A stretch of DNA of 64,000 bases from NCBI RefSeq assembly GCF_018122735.1, contig NZ_JAGRRD010000001.1, positions 3,453,190 to 3,517,189 of the forward strand, given 5' to 3'. The translations under genes were made by a program, and so were the position numbers. Within the stretch, counting starts at the first letter, position 1; every line of letters starts with the position of its first letter. Shown in pieces: positions 1 through 9,467 of the stretch. The stretch comes from Azoarcus sp. L1K30 (GTDB lineage: Bacteria > Pseudomonadota > Gammaproteobacteria > Burkholderiales > Rhodocyclaceae). Below the pieces are notes generated by a model. It had not been told where the DNA came from and searched no databases. It saw only the letters and a program-made list of their open reading frames with translations.

Positions 1-612
1 CATACCCTGGCGGTACAGGTGCTCGAGACCATTCCGGGCTATGTTCGCGAGTTCAAGCAGGTCTTCGGCAAGGACAAGATCGATATCGACCAGGTCACGC
101 TGGCGATTGCCGAGTTCGAGAAGACGCTGGTGACACCGAACTCCCGCTTTGACCAGTGGTTGCTGGGCAAGGCCGATGCGCTGTCGGCCGACGAAATGGC
201 GGGTTACGGACTGTTCAAGGAGAGCGGTTGCGTTGCCTGTCACAACGGTGAGGCGGTGGGCGGCAACTCGTTCCAGAAGATGGGTATTGTCGAGCCGTAC
301 AAGACCAAGGCGACCGCCGGTGGTCGTGCCGATGTGACCGGCAAGGATGCGGACCGCTTCAATTTCAAGGTGCCGACTTTGCGCAACGTGGAAATGACCT
401 ACCCGTATTTCCACGATGGTGCGGCCAATACCCTGACCGAAGCCGTCGACATCATGGGACGTCTGCAACTGGGCAAGAAATTCAGCGATGCTGAAAACGC
501 CAAGATCGTCGCTTTTCTGAAGACCCTGACCGGCGATCAGCCGAGCTTTGCATTGCCGATTCTGCCACCATCGTCCGATGCAACGCCGCGGCCGAAGCCC
601 TTCGCCAAGTAA
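1..612 (+). CDS. Di-haem cytochrome c peroxidase, C-terminal part (cut by window edge)
   Basis: The open frame runs in from before base 1, so only the C-terminal 203 codons are visible. A CVACH motif binds the second c-type haem, and the following stretch with VPTLRNVEMTYPYFHDG is typical of the MauG/bacterial cytochrome c peroxidase family, including the conserved loop behind the C-terminal haem. These are periplasmic enzymes that reduce hydrogen peroxide with electrons from small cytochromes or cupredoxins. The tail is proline-rich (PILPPSSDATPRPKPF). A GTG at 19 is only an internal codon. A strong terminator follows directly, so this gene ends its transcript. The N-terminal haem domain and any signal peptide lie outside the window, so CcpA-type and MauG-like proteins cannot be told apart. 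Confidence 0.9.
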   Translation, partial: HTLAVQVLETIPGYVREFKQVFGKDKIDIDQVTLAIAEFEKTLVTPNSRFDQWLLGKADALSADEMAGYGLFKESGCVACHNGEAVGGNSFQKMGIVEPYKTKATAGGRADVTGKDADRFNFKVPTLRNVEMTYPYFHDGAANTLTEAVDIMGRLQLGKKFSDAENAKIVAFLKTLTGDQPSFALPILPPSSDATPRPKPFAK

Positions 613-631
613 GCTATCGAGCGATTCATTC

Positions 632-658
632 AAGGGGGCTTAGGCCCCCTTTCCTTTT
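632..658 (+). terminator. Rho-independent terminator after the peroxidase gene
   Basis: An 8-bp stem, AAGGGGGC (632-639) and GCCCCCTT (644-651), closes a TTAG loop and is followed by TCCTTTTT. It lies 19 bases after the peroxidase stop codon. The rest of the gap to the aspartate kinase (659-843) shows no gene. Confidence 0.9.
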
Positions 659-843
659 TGCCGCCGGACCGAAGGGCGCGAGTCACGCGCGCACGGCCGG
701 ACCGTGCTCATCTCAATGTCGCCCCCAGGTCCTGCCGGGCGAGCACCAAACTCCTAAAATCCGTCAACAATCCATTAAACTGATGGGCTTCGCCTGATCC
801 TCATATGGAAGTGGATTTAGTCATGCAAAGCTCGGGAGCACCC

Positions 844-2244
844 ATGATCTCGGTTGAAAAAATCGGTGGCACGTCAATGTCGGCATTCGGGGATGTGTTG
901 CGGCACATCATGTTGTACGACAAGACGCGCATTCTTGGCCGCATCTATGTGGTGTCTGCCTACTCGGGTGTGACCAATCAGTTGCTCGAGCACAAGAAGA
1001 CCGGTGAACCGGGCATCTATGCGCTGTTCGCAGAGCGCAAGGACTACCACGCTGCCTTGAATGGCCTCGCGGTGAGCCTGAAGAAGCTCAACGCCGGTTT
1101 TGCCGAACTCGGTCTCCCGCTGGAGGTCGCTGACGCGTTTGTCGACACGCGCATCGGCGAAGCGCGGAAATACCTCGATGCCATGCACCATGTGCTAGCC
1201 AGTGGCTATCTCAGCCGCGAGAACGTGCTGCTTGCGGCGCGCGAGGTACTGGCCTCCATCGGCGAGTCGCACAGTGCCTTCAACGCCGTGGAAATGCTCA
1301 AGGCCAATGGCGTCAATGCCATCCTGCTCGACCTGGCCGGTTTCCACGACGATGAGGTGTGGACCATCGACGAGCGCATCCATAACAGCTTCAAGGGCCT
1401 GGACCTGGCCAACAACGTGGTGGTGGCCACCGGTTATACGAAGGGCATCGAGGGCATCATGCGCGAGTTCGACCGCGGCTATTCCGAGGTCACCTTCAGC
1501 AAGATCGCTGTGGAAGTGCGTCCCGCCGAGGCGGTGATCCACAAGGAATTCCACCTGTCGTCGGCCGACCCCAACATCGTCGGCCTTGAGAACGCCGTGA
1601 TCGTGGGCGCCACCAATTACGATGTCGCCGACCAGCTCGCCGATGTCGGCATGGAAGCGATCCATCCCAAGGCGGCCAAGCCGATGGAGCTGGCCGGCAT
1701 CCCCATCCGGCTGAAGAACACCTTCGAACCGGAACATCCGGGCACGCTGATCACCAAGGATTACGTCGGCGAGCGCGCTCGCGTCGAGATCGTCACCGGC
1801 AGCGACAAGGTCACGCTGGTCGAGATCCACGACCCGAGCATGGTCGGCACGGTGGGCTTCGACCTGGGGATCATGGAGATCTTCCGCCGCCACGAGGTGT
1901 CCTACATCCTCAAGGCCACCAACGCCAATTCGATCGCCCACCTGCTGTGGGATGGCTCGGTCACGCCTGAGCTGATCGCCGAACTCGAGGCCGGCTACCA
2001 GGTGGTGACGATCAAGCCCAGCGCCATCGTGTGCACCATCGGTTCCAACATCAGCATCCCGGGTGTGCTGGCGCGGGCCGCACAGGCGCTGGCCGATGCC
2101 AGGGTGAACGTGAACTGCGTGTCGCAGACGCTGCGCCAGGTCAATATGCAGTTCATTGTTGAGCGCGAGGACTACAAGAAGTCGATCATCGCCCTCAACC
2201 AGTCGCTTTGTGTCAATTCGGGCACGCCGGTGCCGGTGGCCTGA
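844..2244 (+). CDS. ask: Aspartate kinase, ectoine-cluster (Ask_Ect) type, standing alone
   Basis: Phosphorylates L-aspartate to aspartyl phosphate, the first step towards lysine, threonine, methionine and, in some bacteria, ectoine. The N-terminus VEKIGGTSMS is the amino-acid-kinase signature in the form I know from the aspartokinases of ectoine operons (cd04248-type) rather than from LysC (usually KFGGTS). Two ACT-like regulatory segments follow from about residue 300; VEIHDPSMVG and ISIPGVLARAAQAL are visible. ATG 844 is preferred because GGAG lies 5 bases upstream and the protein then begins MISVEKIGG. ATG 823 and ATG 805 are in frame and would add 7 or 13 residues. No ectA, ectB or ectC is nearby, so the role is probably general aspartate-family supply, possibly under stress. 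Family call firm, pathway uncertain. Confidence 0.88.
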   Translation: MISVEKIGGTSMSAFGDVLRHIMLYDKTRILGRIYVVSAYSGVTNQLLEHKKTGEPGIYALFAERKDYHAALNGLAVSLKKLNAGFAELGLPLEVADAFVDTRIGEARKYLDAMHHVLASGYLSRENVLLAAREVLASIGESHSAFNAVEMLKANGVNAILLDLAGFHDDEVWTIDERIHNSFKGLDLANNVVVATGYTKGIEGIMREFDRGYSEVTFSKIAVEVRPAEAVIHKEFHLSSADPNIVGLENAVIVGATNYDVADQLADVGMEAIHPKAAKPMELAGIPIRLKNTFEPEHPGTLITKDYVGERARVEIVTGSDKVTLVEIHDPSMVGTVGFDLGIMEIFRRHEVSYILKATNANSIAHLLWDGSVTPELIAELEAGYQVVTIKPSAIVCTIGSNISIPGVLARAAQALADARVNVNCVSQTLRQVNMQFIVEREDYKKSIIALNQSLCVNSGTPVPVA

Positions 2245-2313
2245 GCGGGCGAGGTTCGGGCGCGACCCTGGCGTGGGCGAATGCCTGGCCGACCCGGCAG
2301 GCAGATCCGCGCG

Positions 2314-3798
2314 CTACAGCGGTGCGGGCGCACCGCTGCGCAATATGAGGCGATCGGCACCTACGGCAATGGCCAGGGCGATGGCGAGCAGCGCGGCCGC
2401 CACGCCGAAGCTGATGTGCATGCCGGTGGCGACGGCCGCCGGAGGAGCCGTCGCGACGTCGGTGCTGGCCGACGCAAACGCGAACACCGCGCCCATCACC
2501 GCTGCGCCGGTGACCAGTCCGAGATTGCGCGACAGGTTGAGCATGCCCGACACCACGCCGCGCTGCTCGGCACCGACATCCTTCATGACCGCGGTGTTGT
2601 TGGCGGTCTGGAACAGCGCGTAGCTCGTGGTCAGGACCACGAGCGGCGCGACGTAGCCCGGGATGCCGAGCGTGGTGGGCAGCAGTGACAACGCAAGTGC
2701 GCCGGTCGCCATGCCGATCAGGCCGAGGTGGCTCACCCGCTGTGTGCCGAAGCGGTCGGCAATGCGTCCGGCCGGCGTCGCCGTCAGTGCGGAAACGAAC
2801 GGCCCGGCAGACATCACGAGACCGACGAGCGCGGTGTCGAGCCCGAGCCCACGTGCAAGATAGAACGGTCCTACCACCAGCGTCGCCATCATTACCGTCG
2901 ACACCAGCATGCCGGTCGCGAGGCGGGCGACAAGCAGCGGATCACGGAGCATCGTCGGGTGGATCAAGGGCGCAGTGGCCCTCGACTCCACGCGCATGAA
3001 CAGGCCGACGCCACCGGCCGCGAGCAACAACAAGGCGATGTTGAGTGCGCCGAAACTGCCGCGGCCGAGGGTCATTGCCAGTGCGTAGGCCGCGAGCGTC
3101 AGCGACAGCAGCAGCGTGCCGAGGTGATCGAAACCCGGCCGCCCGGATTCTGACCGAGCCGGGTCGGGTGGCAGATGGCGATACGCCAGCACCAGGGTCA
3201 GCAGGCCCAGCGGCAGGTTGATCAGAAACACCGCCCGCCAGCCGGGGCCGGCGATCAACAGGCCGCCCAGAGAGGGGCCAAGCGCAGTGCCGATCGCGGA
3301 CATGGTGCCGAGCATCCCGATCGCGCTGCCGGTTCTGGCTTTCGGGACGGTGGCGCCGACGAACGCCATCGCGAGGGACATCATGATGGCGGCGCCGAGG
3401 CCTTGCAGCGCGCGGGCGACGATCAGCAGCCACAGCCTCGGTGCCATGCCGCACAGCACCGAGGCAGTGGTGAATAGCACGATACCGGCCAGAAGCAGGC
3501 GCCGGCGACCGACGAGGTCGCCCAGGCGTCCAACGCTGACGATCAGCGTGGAGATGGCGAGCAGGTAGGCGAGGACGATCCACTGCACGGCCTGGAAGGG
3601 CGCACCGAAAGCCTGCGCCAGATTCGGCAAGGCAACGTTGGCAATGCTGATGCCGAGTGTCGAGAGCAGTATGGACAGCGACAGGCCGGCCAGCGTCCAG
3701 CGCACTGCCGGCGCCATGTCGTCCGGAGGGCGCGGAGTCTGTTGGGGGGCGATGGTTTTCACGAGGATTCCTGTTGTCGGCAGCACCCGAATGGGCAT
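2314..3798 (-). CDS. MFS drug efflux transporter, DHA2 (EmrB/QacA) family
   Basis: A 494-residue inner-membrane protein with about 14 hydrophobic segments, the usual number for the proton-driven DHA2 drug antiporters. Visible family motifs are GRLGDLVGRRR in the loop after helix 2 (motif A) and a glycine/proline-rich GPSLGGLLI in helix 5 (antiporter motif C). ATG 3798 has AGGA 7 bases upstream; a later Met at 3717 would shorten the cytoplasmic N-terminus by 27 residues. It is transcribed away from a LysR-type gene at 3902, an arrangement in which the regulator usually controls the pump. The substrate cannot be read from sequence. It ends convergently with the aspartate kinase, 69 bases apart, with no clear terminator between them. 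Confidence 0.88.
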   Translation of the reverse strand: MPIRVLPTTGILVKTIAPQQTPRPPDDMAPAVRWTLAGLSLSILLSTLGISIANVALPNLAQAFGAPFQAVQWIVLAYLLAISTLIVSVGRLGDLVGRRRLLLAGIVLFTTASVLCGMAPRLWLLIVARALQGLGAAIMMSLAMAFVGATVPKARTGSAIGMLGTMSAIGTALGPSLGGLLIAGPGWRAVFLINLPLGLLTLVLAYRHLPPDPARSESGRPGFDHLGTLLLSLTLAAYALAMTLGRGSFGALNIALLLLAAGGVGLFMRVESRATAPLIHPTMLRDPLLVARLATGMLVSTVMMATLVVGPFYLARGLGLDTALVGLVMSAGPFVSALTATPAGRIADRFGTQRVSHLGLIGMATGALALSLLPTTLGIPGYVAPLVVLTTSYALFQTANNTAVMKDVGAEQRGVVSGMLNLSRNLGLVTGAAVMGAVFAFASASTDVATAPPAAVATGMHISFGVAAALLAIALAIAVGADRLILRSGAPAPL

Positions 3799-3832
3799 GT
3801 CTGAATCCTAGTGCCGGGCATGGGGTGGCGGA

Positions 3833-3864
3833 AGACGCAGCAGTTGCACTTGATCATTGCGTCT
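3833..3864. promoter_or_regulatory. Inverted repeat between the MFS and LysR genes (possible operator)
   Basis: AGACGCA (3833-3839) and TGCGTCT (3858-3864) form a perfect 7-bp inverted repeat with an 18-base spacer containing the palindrome TGATCA. It lies in the 103-bp divergent intergenic region, where a LysR-type regulator would be expected to bind. No binding data; inferred from position and symmetry. Confidence 0.4.
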
Positions 3865-3901
3865 GACGCCATATGTGGCTGTTCGCTGCTATTGTTGACG
3901 C

Positions 3902-4798
3902 ATGTCCCGACCCGATCTGAACCTGCTCGTCACCCTCGATGTGCTGCTTGCGGAAGGCAGCGTGGCCAGCGCTGCGCGGCGCCTGCGCCTGAGCCCGTCG
4001 GCCATGAGCCGGGCGTTGGCGCGATTGCGTGAAACGACCGGCGATCCGCTACTGGTCAGGGCCGGCCGGGGTCTCGTTCCCACGCCGCGGGCGATCGAGT
4101 TGCGCGAGCGCACCCGTCTGCTCGTGCACGAGGCAGAGGCCGTGTTGAGTCCCGTCGAGGCGCTCGACCTCGAACGGCTGCACAGAACCTTCACCTTGCG
4201 GACCAGCGAAGGCTTCGTGGAGCGCTTCGGACCCGAGCTCATCGCCCGTGTCGGCGCGGAGGCGCCTGGCGTGCGCCTGTGCTTTGTGCACAAACCTGAC
4301 AAGGACAGCACCCCGCTGCGCGAAGGCCAGGTCGATCTGGAAACCGGCGTGGTGGGAAAGGCGGAGGCGCCGGAGCTGCGTGTGCAGGCCTTGTTCCGGG
4401 ACCGTTTCATCGGCGTCGTGCGGGTGGGGCACCCGCTGAGCCAGGGAGAGGTCACGCTGGTGACCTATGCGGCCGGCCGCCATGTCTTCGTCTCGCGTCG
4501 GCGCCTCGACAAGGGCCCGGTCGATGAGGTACTGGCCGCAGTCGGTCTGACGCGCGCGATTGTCACCGTCGTCGGTGGTTTTTCAACGGCATTGGCGCTG
4601 GCGCGCGCCTCGGATCTGATTGCCACCGTCCCGGCGCGACACACCGCCGGCTTGCGTGAAGGCATGCACGCCTTCGAGCTGCCGTTTGCACTCCCGGCGT
4701 TCACGGTGTCGATGCTGTGGCACCCCCGCCTCGATGCCGACCCGGCACACCGCTGGTTGCGCGGACTGCTCAGGGAGACGTGCGCGCCGCTGCGTTGA
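3902..4798 (+). CDS. LysR-family transcriptional regulator (divergent to the MFS pump)
   Basis: A 298-residue protein beginning LNLLVTLDVLLAEGSVASAARRL, a standard LysR winged helix-turn-helix (residues about 5-65, recognition helix around SPSAMSRALARLRE). A periplasmic-binding-like effector domain fills the rest. The GDPLLVR motif, which marks the start of the wing, is intact. The protein presumably controls the efflux gene on the other strand, with a symmetric candidate site between them. The effector is unknown. Length is normal for the family. The stop is followed after 13 bases by the 3' end of the convergent chemoreceptor gene. Confidence 0.9.
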   Translation: MSRPDLNLLVTLDVLLAEGSVASAARRLRLSPSAMSRALARLRETTGDPLLVRAGRGLVPTPRAIELRERTRLLVHEAEAVLSPVEALDLERLHRTFTLRTSEGFVERFGPELIARVGAEAPGVRLCFVHKPDKDSTPLREGQVDLETGVVGKAEAPELRVQALFRDRFIGVVRVGHPLSQGEVTLVTYAAGRHVFVSRRRLDKGPVDEVLAAVGLTRAIVTVVGGFSTALALARASDLIATVPARHTAGLREGMHAFELPFALPAFTVSMLWHPRLDADPAHRWLRGLLRETCAPLR

Positions 4799-4811
4799 GC
4801 GAGGGGCGCGT

Positions 4812-6455
4812 TCAGCGGGCGTGGACCAATCCCGCCGAATCGCCGACACGGAAGCGGTCGATGATCTGCGCCAGGCGTCTGGAGATATCGCGTACCGAAT
4901 CGGCCGACAGCTCGGAGTGGGACGCCGCCTCCTGCGCGTTGTTCATGACCTTGCTGACGGTGTCGAGCTGGGCGTCGATGGCGTGGCTGGAAGCCTGTCC
5001 GGCGTCGGCCAGCGCAGCGATCTCGCCGACGACCTCGGCCACTCGCGATGCGGCCGCTTCGATGGAACACATCGCTTCGCCCGAGGAGCGCGAGAGGACG
5101 ATGCTCGCCTGCATGTCGTCGACGACGCGGGCCATCAGCGCACGCGCGTCGACCGAGGTTTCGCGAATGGTGCCGCCCTGTTCGGCGATCAGGCGGGTAC
5201 ATATTGCCGACCGTTCGGCGAGCTTGCGCACCTCGTCGGCCACGACGGCGAAGCCGCGGCCCCGCTCGCCTGCACGCGCGGCCTCGATGGCCGCATTGAG
5301 GGCAAGAAGATTGGTCTGCTCCGCAATTTCGCGGATCTCGCGCACGACGGTCTCGATCTGCTCGCCGGCACCGGCCAGTGCGTGAATGCGACCCGAAGCC
5401 ATGTCGATCTGTCCCGCAAGGGTGTCGATGCGCGCCACCGCCTCGCTGATCACGGTGCTGTTGCGCGTCGCCAGGTCTCCGGAGGACTGCGACAGACCGC
5501 TGGCATCGCGGGTCCCCAGGGTAATGGCCTCGATATCGTTCTTGATGCGCTGTACGGCTGCCTCGATGGCGTGCGACGCCTCGCCCCCGTTCGCTGCGAT
5601 TTTCGCCAGCGTCACTGCGGAATGCTGCATCTGCACCGAGGCCGCCTCGTTCTGTCGAACGGCTTCGGTCATCTCCCCCAGGCTGCGCTGCAGCACGTCG
5701 ACCAGACCGTTGAAGGCCTGCATCGTGGCGCCGAACTCATCCTTGCGTAGCACGGGCACGCGGCGGGTGAAATCGAGCGTCTCGCCGATGGCCGCCATTT
5801 CCTCGCGCATGCGCCGCATCGGACGCACGATGCGGAAGTACAGGTGCACCGCCAGGCTAACGAGCACGAAGAGGGTCAAGCCCGTCGAGCCGAGCAGGAT
5901 CCACGCCCCGGCCTCTACCGTGGTACGCAGCTCGGCTGAGGCTTGCGTCATGTTGCGCCGCTTCTCGATCCGCAGGGTGTCGAGAATGCCCTTAAGTTCC
6001 TTCTCGTACTGGGCCACATTGGCATCGAGGTTCGCTTCCGCATAGAGCTGCTGGCCTCGTTGCATGTATGCGAGCGTTTCGTCGATCGCGGCGAAATAGT
6101 TGGCGATGCTCTCACGTGCCTGGCGCATGAGACGTGTCTCGGTTTCGGATGCGGCGCCGGCCTCGATCGAGGCGATCCCGGCCGTGAGGCGGTCGCGGTC
6201 TTCGCGCAGCGTGCCGGACAGGCTCGCAACCAGGTCCGCGTCGCGGGCACGAACGACGGCACCGAGCCGCAGCTGAACGTCCTTGAACTGGGCGGACAGA
6301 TCGGCGGCCTCGAGTGCGCTGGGGGCGGCACGATCCATCATGCTGTCCATGACGGTCATGTTGCGTTGCAACTGCAGGGTTCCCAGTATCGACAGCGCGC
6401 TCAGGAAGAGGCCGACGATCAGGATAAAAAGACCGAGTAGCTGACGGATGCTCAT
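4812..6455 (-). CDS. Methyl-accepting chemotaxis protein
   Basis: An inner-membrane chemoreceptor of 547 residues from the chosen start. A TM helix near the N-terminus ([19 protein letters not shown]) and a second around residues 190-212 enclose a periplasmic, largely helical sensor resembling a four-helix bundle. A HAMP domain ([17 protein letters not shown]) and a cytoplasmic signalling coiled coil follow. The signalling tip is fully conserved: [17 protein letters not shown] and [18 protein letters not shown], which contact CheA and CheW. I start at ATG 6455 because the Arg-rich 23 residues encoded further upstream do not look like a receptor N-terminus. No CheR/CheB-tethering pentapeptide is seen at the C-terminus (GLVHAR). 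The ligand is unknown. No other chemotaxis genes are nearby, so this is an orphan receptor. Confidence 0.9.
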   Translation of the reverse strand: MSIRQLLGLFILIVGLFLSALSILGTLQLQRNMTVMDSMMDRAAPSALEAADLSAQFKDVQLRLGAVVRARDADLVASLSGTLREDRDRLTAGIASIEAGAASETETRLMRQARESIANYFAAIDETLAYMQRGQQLYAEANLDANVAQYEKELKGILDTLRIEKRRNMTQASAELRTTVEAGAWILLGSTGLTLFVLVSLAVHLYFRIVRPMRRMREEMAAIGETLDFTRRVPVLRKDEFGATMQAFNGLVDVLQRSLGEMTEAVRQNEAASVQMQHSAVTLAKIAANGGEASHAIEAAVQRIKNDIEAITLGTRDASGLSQSSGDLATRNSTVISEAVARIDTLAGQIDMASGRIHALAGAGEQIETVVREIREIAEQTNLLALNAAIEAARAGERGRGFAVVADEVRKLAERSAICTRLIAEQGGTIRETSVDARALMARVVDDMQASIVLSRSSGEAMCSIEAAASRVAEVVGEIAALADAGQASSHAIDAQLDTVSKVMNNAQEAASHSELSADSVRDISRRLAQIIDRFRVGDSAGLVHAR

Positions 6456-6623
6456 GTTCTGCTCACGCGCACACCGACGAGGTGGCGTCAAATGAAGACG
6501 GGGCGAGCGTCGATTACATCCCACTGGCGGCGGCCGTAAATGAATTTTTTGTTGCGCTGCGGCAGGCCGCTGGCTGGCGTCGCGACGTCGCGGGCCGACG
6601 TCCAGTGTGCCGGCTGAAAGCCC

Positions 6624-7736
6624 TCAGACGATGTCGAAGGCCGCGCTTGCCTTGTCGGTGGCGGGCTCGGCGCGGATCTGCGGCAGAAACTGCGGATACT
6701 CGCGCTGAATGAAATCGAGCATGCCTTCGCGGATGCGGCAGCGCAGATCCCACGCCTTGGCCGCGTCGGGTGCGCTGACCAGGGCCCGCAGCTGCACGGC
6801 GCGGTCGCCGGCATCCACCACCTGCAGCAGCTGCAGGCGTTTGTCCCATTCGGGCGCGAGATTGCACAGCCGTTCGAGCTCGGTGCGCAGCGGCGCCAAC
6901 GGCATGCGGTAGTCCACCCACCAATGGACCGAGCCGATCAACTGCGAGCTGTCGCGCGTCCAGTTCTGAAACGGATGCTCGATGAAGTAATTGAGCGGCA
7001 CTACCAGCCGGCGTTCGTCCCATACCCGCACCACCACGTAGGTGCTGAAGATCTGCTCGATCCAGCCCCACTCCTTTTCGACGATGACGACGTCGCCGAT
7101 GCGGATCGGCTGGGTCAGCGCGATCTGCAGGCCGGCCAGCAGGTTGGCGAGCACCGGGCGCGCGGCGAAACCGACCACCAGTCCGGCAACGCCGGCCGAG
7201 GCCAGCATGCTGGCGCCGATCTGGCGGACCGCGGGAAAAGTCATCAGCATGGCCGCGATACCGACCGTGACCGCGAGGAAGCCGGCGATACGGGTCAGTA
7301 CCCGCGTCTGGGTGCGCACGCGGCGGGCCTGGTACTCGTCCGCGATGTCGCTGTCGCGATAGCCGTCGAGTACGCCCGTTCCCACGCCGTGCACCGCACG
7401 TAGCGCGGTCCACGTGAGTGCGCCGATGGTCAGCAGCACCACGAACTGGTGCGCGGGGCCGATGCCGGGAAGGTCTGCCGGCGCACCCTCGAGACCGAGC
7501 AGGGCACCGAGCGCGAGCATCGCCCAGCGCGTCGGCATGCGCGTGCCACGGACCAATGACTCGCCGACCGCGCTGCCCCGGACGAAGCGCCCCAGTGCGG
7601 CATAGAGCACACCATGGGCCGCGAGGGCGACAGTGAGCGCAACGGCCGCCGCGACCATGCTGCCCATCCAGGGGCCGATATGGCCGTCGAGCCAGGTTTC
7701 AAGGGATTGCGGTTCGGGTATGGCAAGTTCGTTCAT
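6624..7736 (-). CDS. MscS-family mechanosensitive ion channel protein
   Basis: A 370-residue membrane protein. Hydrophobic helices occupy roughly residues 25-50, 70-110 and 150-170. The pore-lining helix and start of the beta domain follow: GASMLASAGVAGLVVGFAA and then LLAGLQIALTQPIRIGDVV, the MscS signature with alternating Gly/Ala packing. A cytoplasmic vestibule follows. Such channels open under membrane tension to release osmolytes. The Asp-rich loop and long linker (GYRDSDIADEYQARRVRTQTR) suggest a YnaI/YbdG-like MscS homologue rather than MscS itself. The gene is on the same strand as the chemoreceptor downstream, 168 bases away, but there is no sign of coupling. GAG lies about 8 bases before ATG 7736. 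Confidence 0.88.
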   Translation of the reverse strand: MNELAIPEPQSLETWLDGHIGPWMGSMVAAAVALTVALAAHGVLYAALGRFVRGSAVGESLVRGTRMPTRWAMLALGALLGLEGAPADLPGIGPAHQFVVLLTIGALTWTALRAVHGVGTGVLDGYRDSDIADEYQARRVRTQTRVLTRIAGFLAVTVGIAAMLMTFPAVRQIGASMLASAGVAGLVVGFAARPVLANLLAGLQIALTQPIRIGDVVIVEKEWGWIEQIFSTYVVVRVWDERRLVVPLNYFIEHPFQNWTRDSSQLIGSVHWWVDYRMPLAPLRTELERLCNLAPEWDKRLQLLQVVDAGDRAVQLRALVSAPDAAKAWDLRCRIREGMLDFIQREYPQFLPQIRAEPATDKASAAFDIV

Positions 7737-7859
7737 GGTTTCTCACGTCTTGTGGCGACAGTCTGCCGCAATGCACAAGGTAAGGGGACGTGGCGGGGAA
7801 ATGGTTCCGCTGTCGTCTCGATGAACGCAGGTATGGGGCGCGCGCCCACGGCCGCAGCT

Positions 7860-8177
7860 TCAGTCGTCGTCGTGCGAATGGCGGCGCCACGGGCGGTGGT
7901 GCGCGGGCCCGGGCGCCGGCATCGGTTTGTCGCCAAAGGCCGCCCGGAAGACCTCCGGGGTGGTGAAACCGCATTCGGGATGTGCCCGGATGCGGTCGAG
8001 CAGATCGATGTCCGGGCGCTCGCGAATACCGGTTTGGGCGAGGATGCTGGCACGCACCTGATCGCAGGCGGACATGTCGGCGGTCGCGGCATCCGCCGTA
8101 CTTGCCGCAAGAACCGGCGTGCCGCAGGCGAGCAGCGCAAGGAGGGTGAGTTCGAGGCCGAGGGTGCTGAGGCGCAT
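7860..8177 (-). CDS. Small exported protein of unknown function
   Basis: A 105-residue protein when started at ATG 8177, where MRLSTLGLELTLLALLACG and a following PVLAAS form a plausible Sec signal peptide with cleavage near residue 24. An in-frame ATG at 8213 would place 12 extra residues, including three acidic ones, before the signal and is less likely. The mature part has two cysteines (SACDQVR and HPECGF) that could form a disulphide, and a C-terminus rich in His, Pro and Asp (HHRPWRRHSHDDD), which might bind metal. I recognise no family. Neighbouring genes give no functional hint. Confidence 0.55.
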   Translation of the reverse strand: MRLSTLGLELTLLALLACGTPVLAASTADAATADMSACDQVRASILAQTGIRERPDIDLLDRIRAHPECGFTTPEVFRAAFGDKPMPAPGPAHHRPWRRHSHDDD

Positions 8178-8339
8178 GGCATGGTCCGAGTACACGATGA
8201 TGTCCCGGAGCATGGCTCAAGCCCCTTGAACAGAGCCTGAACGGCCCGTTCATTAGGCAGCAACGCGGTACCGGCGGCGTAACACTGCAGCGGTGGCGGA
8301 TGTAGTGAAACCCGCCTCCGCCGCAGGCACCGGTCCGGA

Positions 8340-9206
8340 CTATTTCAAGGGCAGATAGATATCCGTGATCAGTTCGTTCTCCGGCGTGTCGGGCAGCAGG
8401 TTGATGTAATGGAAATACAACGGAAAGTCGCGCAGTTCCTCGCCGCTGTCGGGCAGCCAGTCGCGATAGAGCGGGTAGATGCTCTCGCCGATCCGGGCAT
8501 GGGTGCCGAGATGGCGCACGCGTGCGCAGCGGCCGCCGGGAATGGTCTTGCTCACCACGCCCTGTGGATTGGGTGGCAGTCCGGCGCGCTCCTCACCGCA
8601 GATGTCAAAGCGGAATTGATCGGGATCGGTGGTGTCGGGGTTGTCGTAGGCGATGCCGAAGGACCGGCTGAGCAGCTTGGGCGAAAGACCGCTTTCCTTG
8701 CGCCAGGCAATGAAGCGGGCGACCGAATCATTCACTCTTTCGGCGGGGCCACGATGCTCGAGCGCGGCGACGCGGGTGGTTTCGAAATGGACGATCTCAA
8801 CGTTCACGATGTGTTTCCTTTCAGGGAGCCGAAACCGGTAGCGCTCGTGCCAGGATGCCCATTCCGGTTGCCGCCTGAATCCGGATGGCGACTGGCCGAA
8901 GGTGTTCCTGAACGCACGCGAGAACGATTCCGGGTTTTCAAAGCCGGCTTCCAGGGCGATGTCGATGATCTTTGCATGCGGATCGAAGGCGAGCTGGTGG
9001 GACGCACGCCGCAGGCGCAACAGCAGGATGTATCGAGCAAGGCTGGTGCCGATGTGCTCGGCGAATTGCCGATGGAAATGGAACTTGGAGAAGTGCGCGA
9101 CCTGGCTCAGGTGTTCCGTGCTCAACGCTTCGCCCAGGTGGTCTTCGATGTAATCGAGCACCTTTCCGAAGCGCGCCGCATAGGCCTTCGCCCGTGTATC
9201 GTTCAT
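8340..9206 (-). CDS. AraC-family regulator with GyrI-like effector domain
   Basis: A 288-residue protein in Rob/SoxS order: an N-terminal AraC double helix-turn-helix (about residues 10-110, with VAHFSKFHFHRQF and the GFENPESFSRAFRNTFGQSP signature), then a GyrI-like small-molecule-binding domain (about 130-288, ending DIYLPLK). Proteins of this build bind hydrophobic drugs or metabolites through the C-terminal domain and adjust efflux or stress genes. The start at ATG 9206 is decided by a very good ribosome site, AGAGGAG 5-6 bases upstream; an upstream in-frame ATG at 9233 lacks one. No obvious target gene lies beside it. Confidence 0.88.
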   Translation of the reverse strand: MNDTRAKAYAARFGKVLDYIEDHLGEALSTEHLSQVAHFSKFHFHRQFAEHIGTSLARYILLLRLRRASHQLAFDPHAKIIDIALEAGFENPESFSRAFRNTFGQSPSGFRRQPEWASWHERYRFRLPERKHIVNVEIVHFETTRVAALEHRGPAERVNDSVARFIAWRKESGLSPKLLSRSFGIAYDNPDTTDPDQFRFDICGEERAGLPPNPQGVVSKTIPGGRCARVRHLGTHARIGESIYPLYRDWLPDSGEELRDFPLYFHYINLLPDTPENELITDIYLPLK

Positions 9207-9467
9207 CTTTTCTCCTCTGTTCACGGGGCGCACTATGCGCGATACGTCGCACCGAATCCTGACCAGGATTGCTCAGTGTGGCGGCAGGCCCAATAATCGC
9301 GCCTGCATGCGGTCAATCGCATGCGTAAAGGCATCTCGTCGTCCAGCAGCTGTATGAACCCGGCACCCCTTGCACCACGGTGACCGCCGCGTGCCCCGTG
9401 GCGGCCGGTCGCGAACGCGCGCGGGGCGGGCCGCTGCCGTGCGCAGATCAATGAGCGGGAGCAAAGC

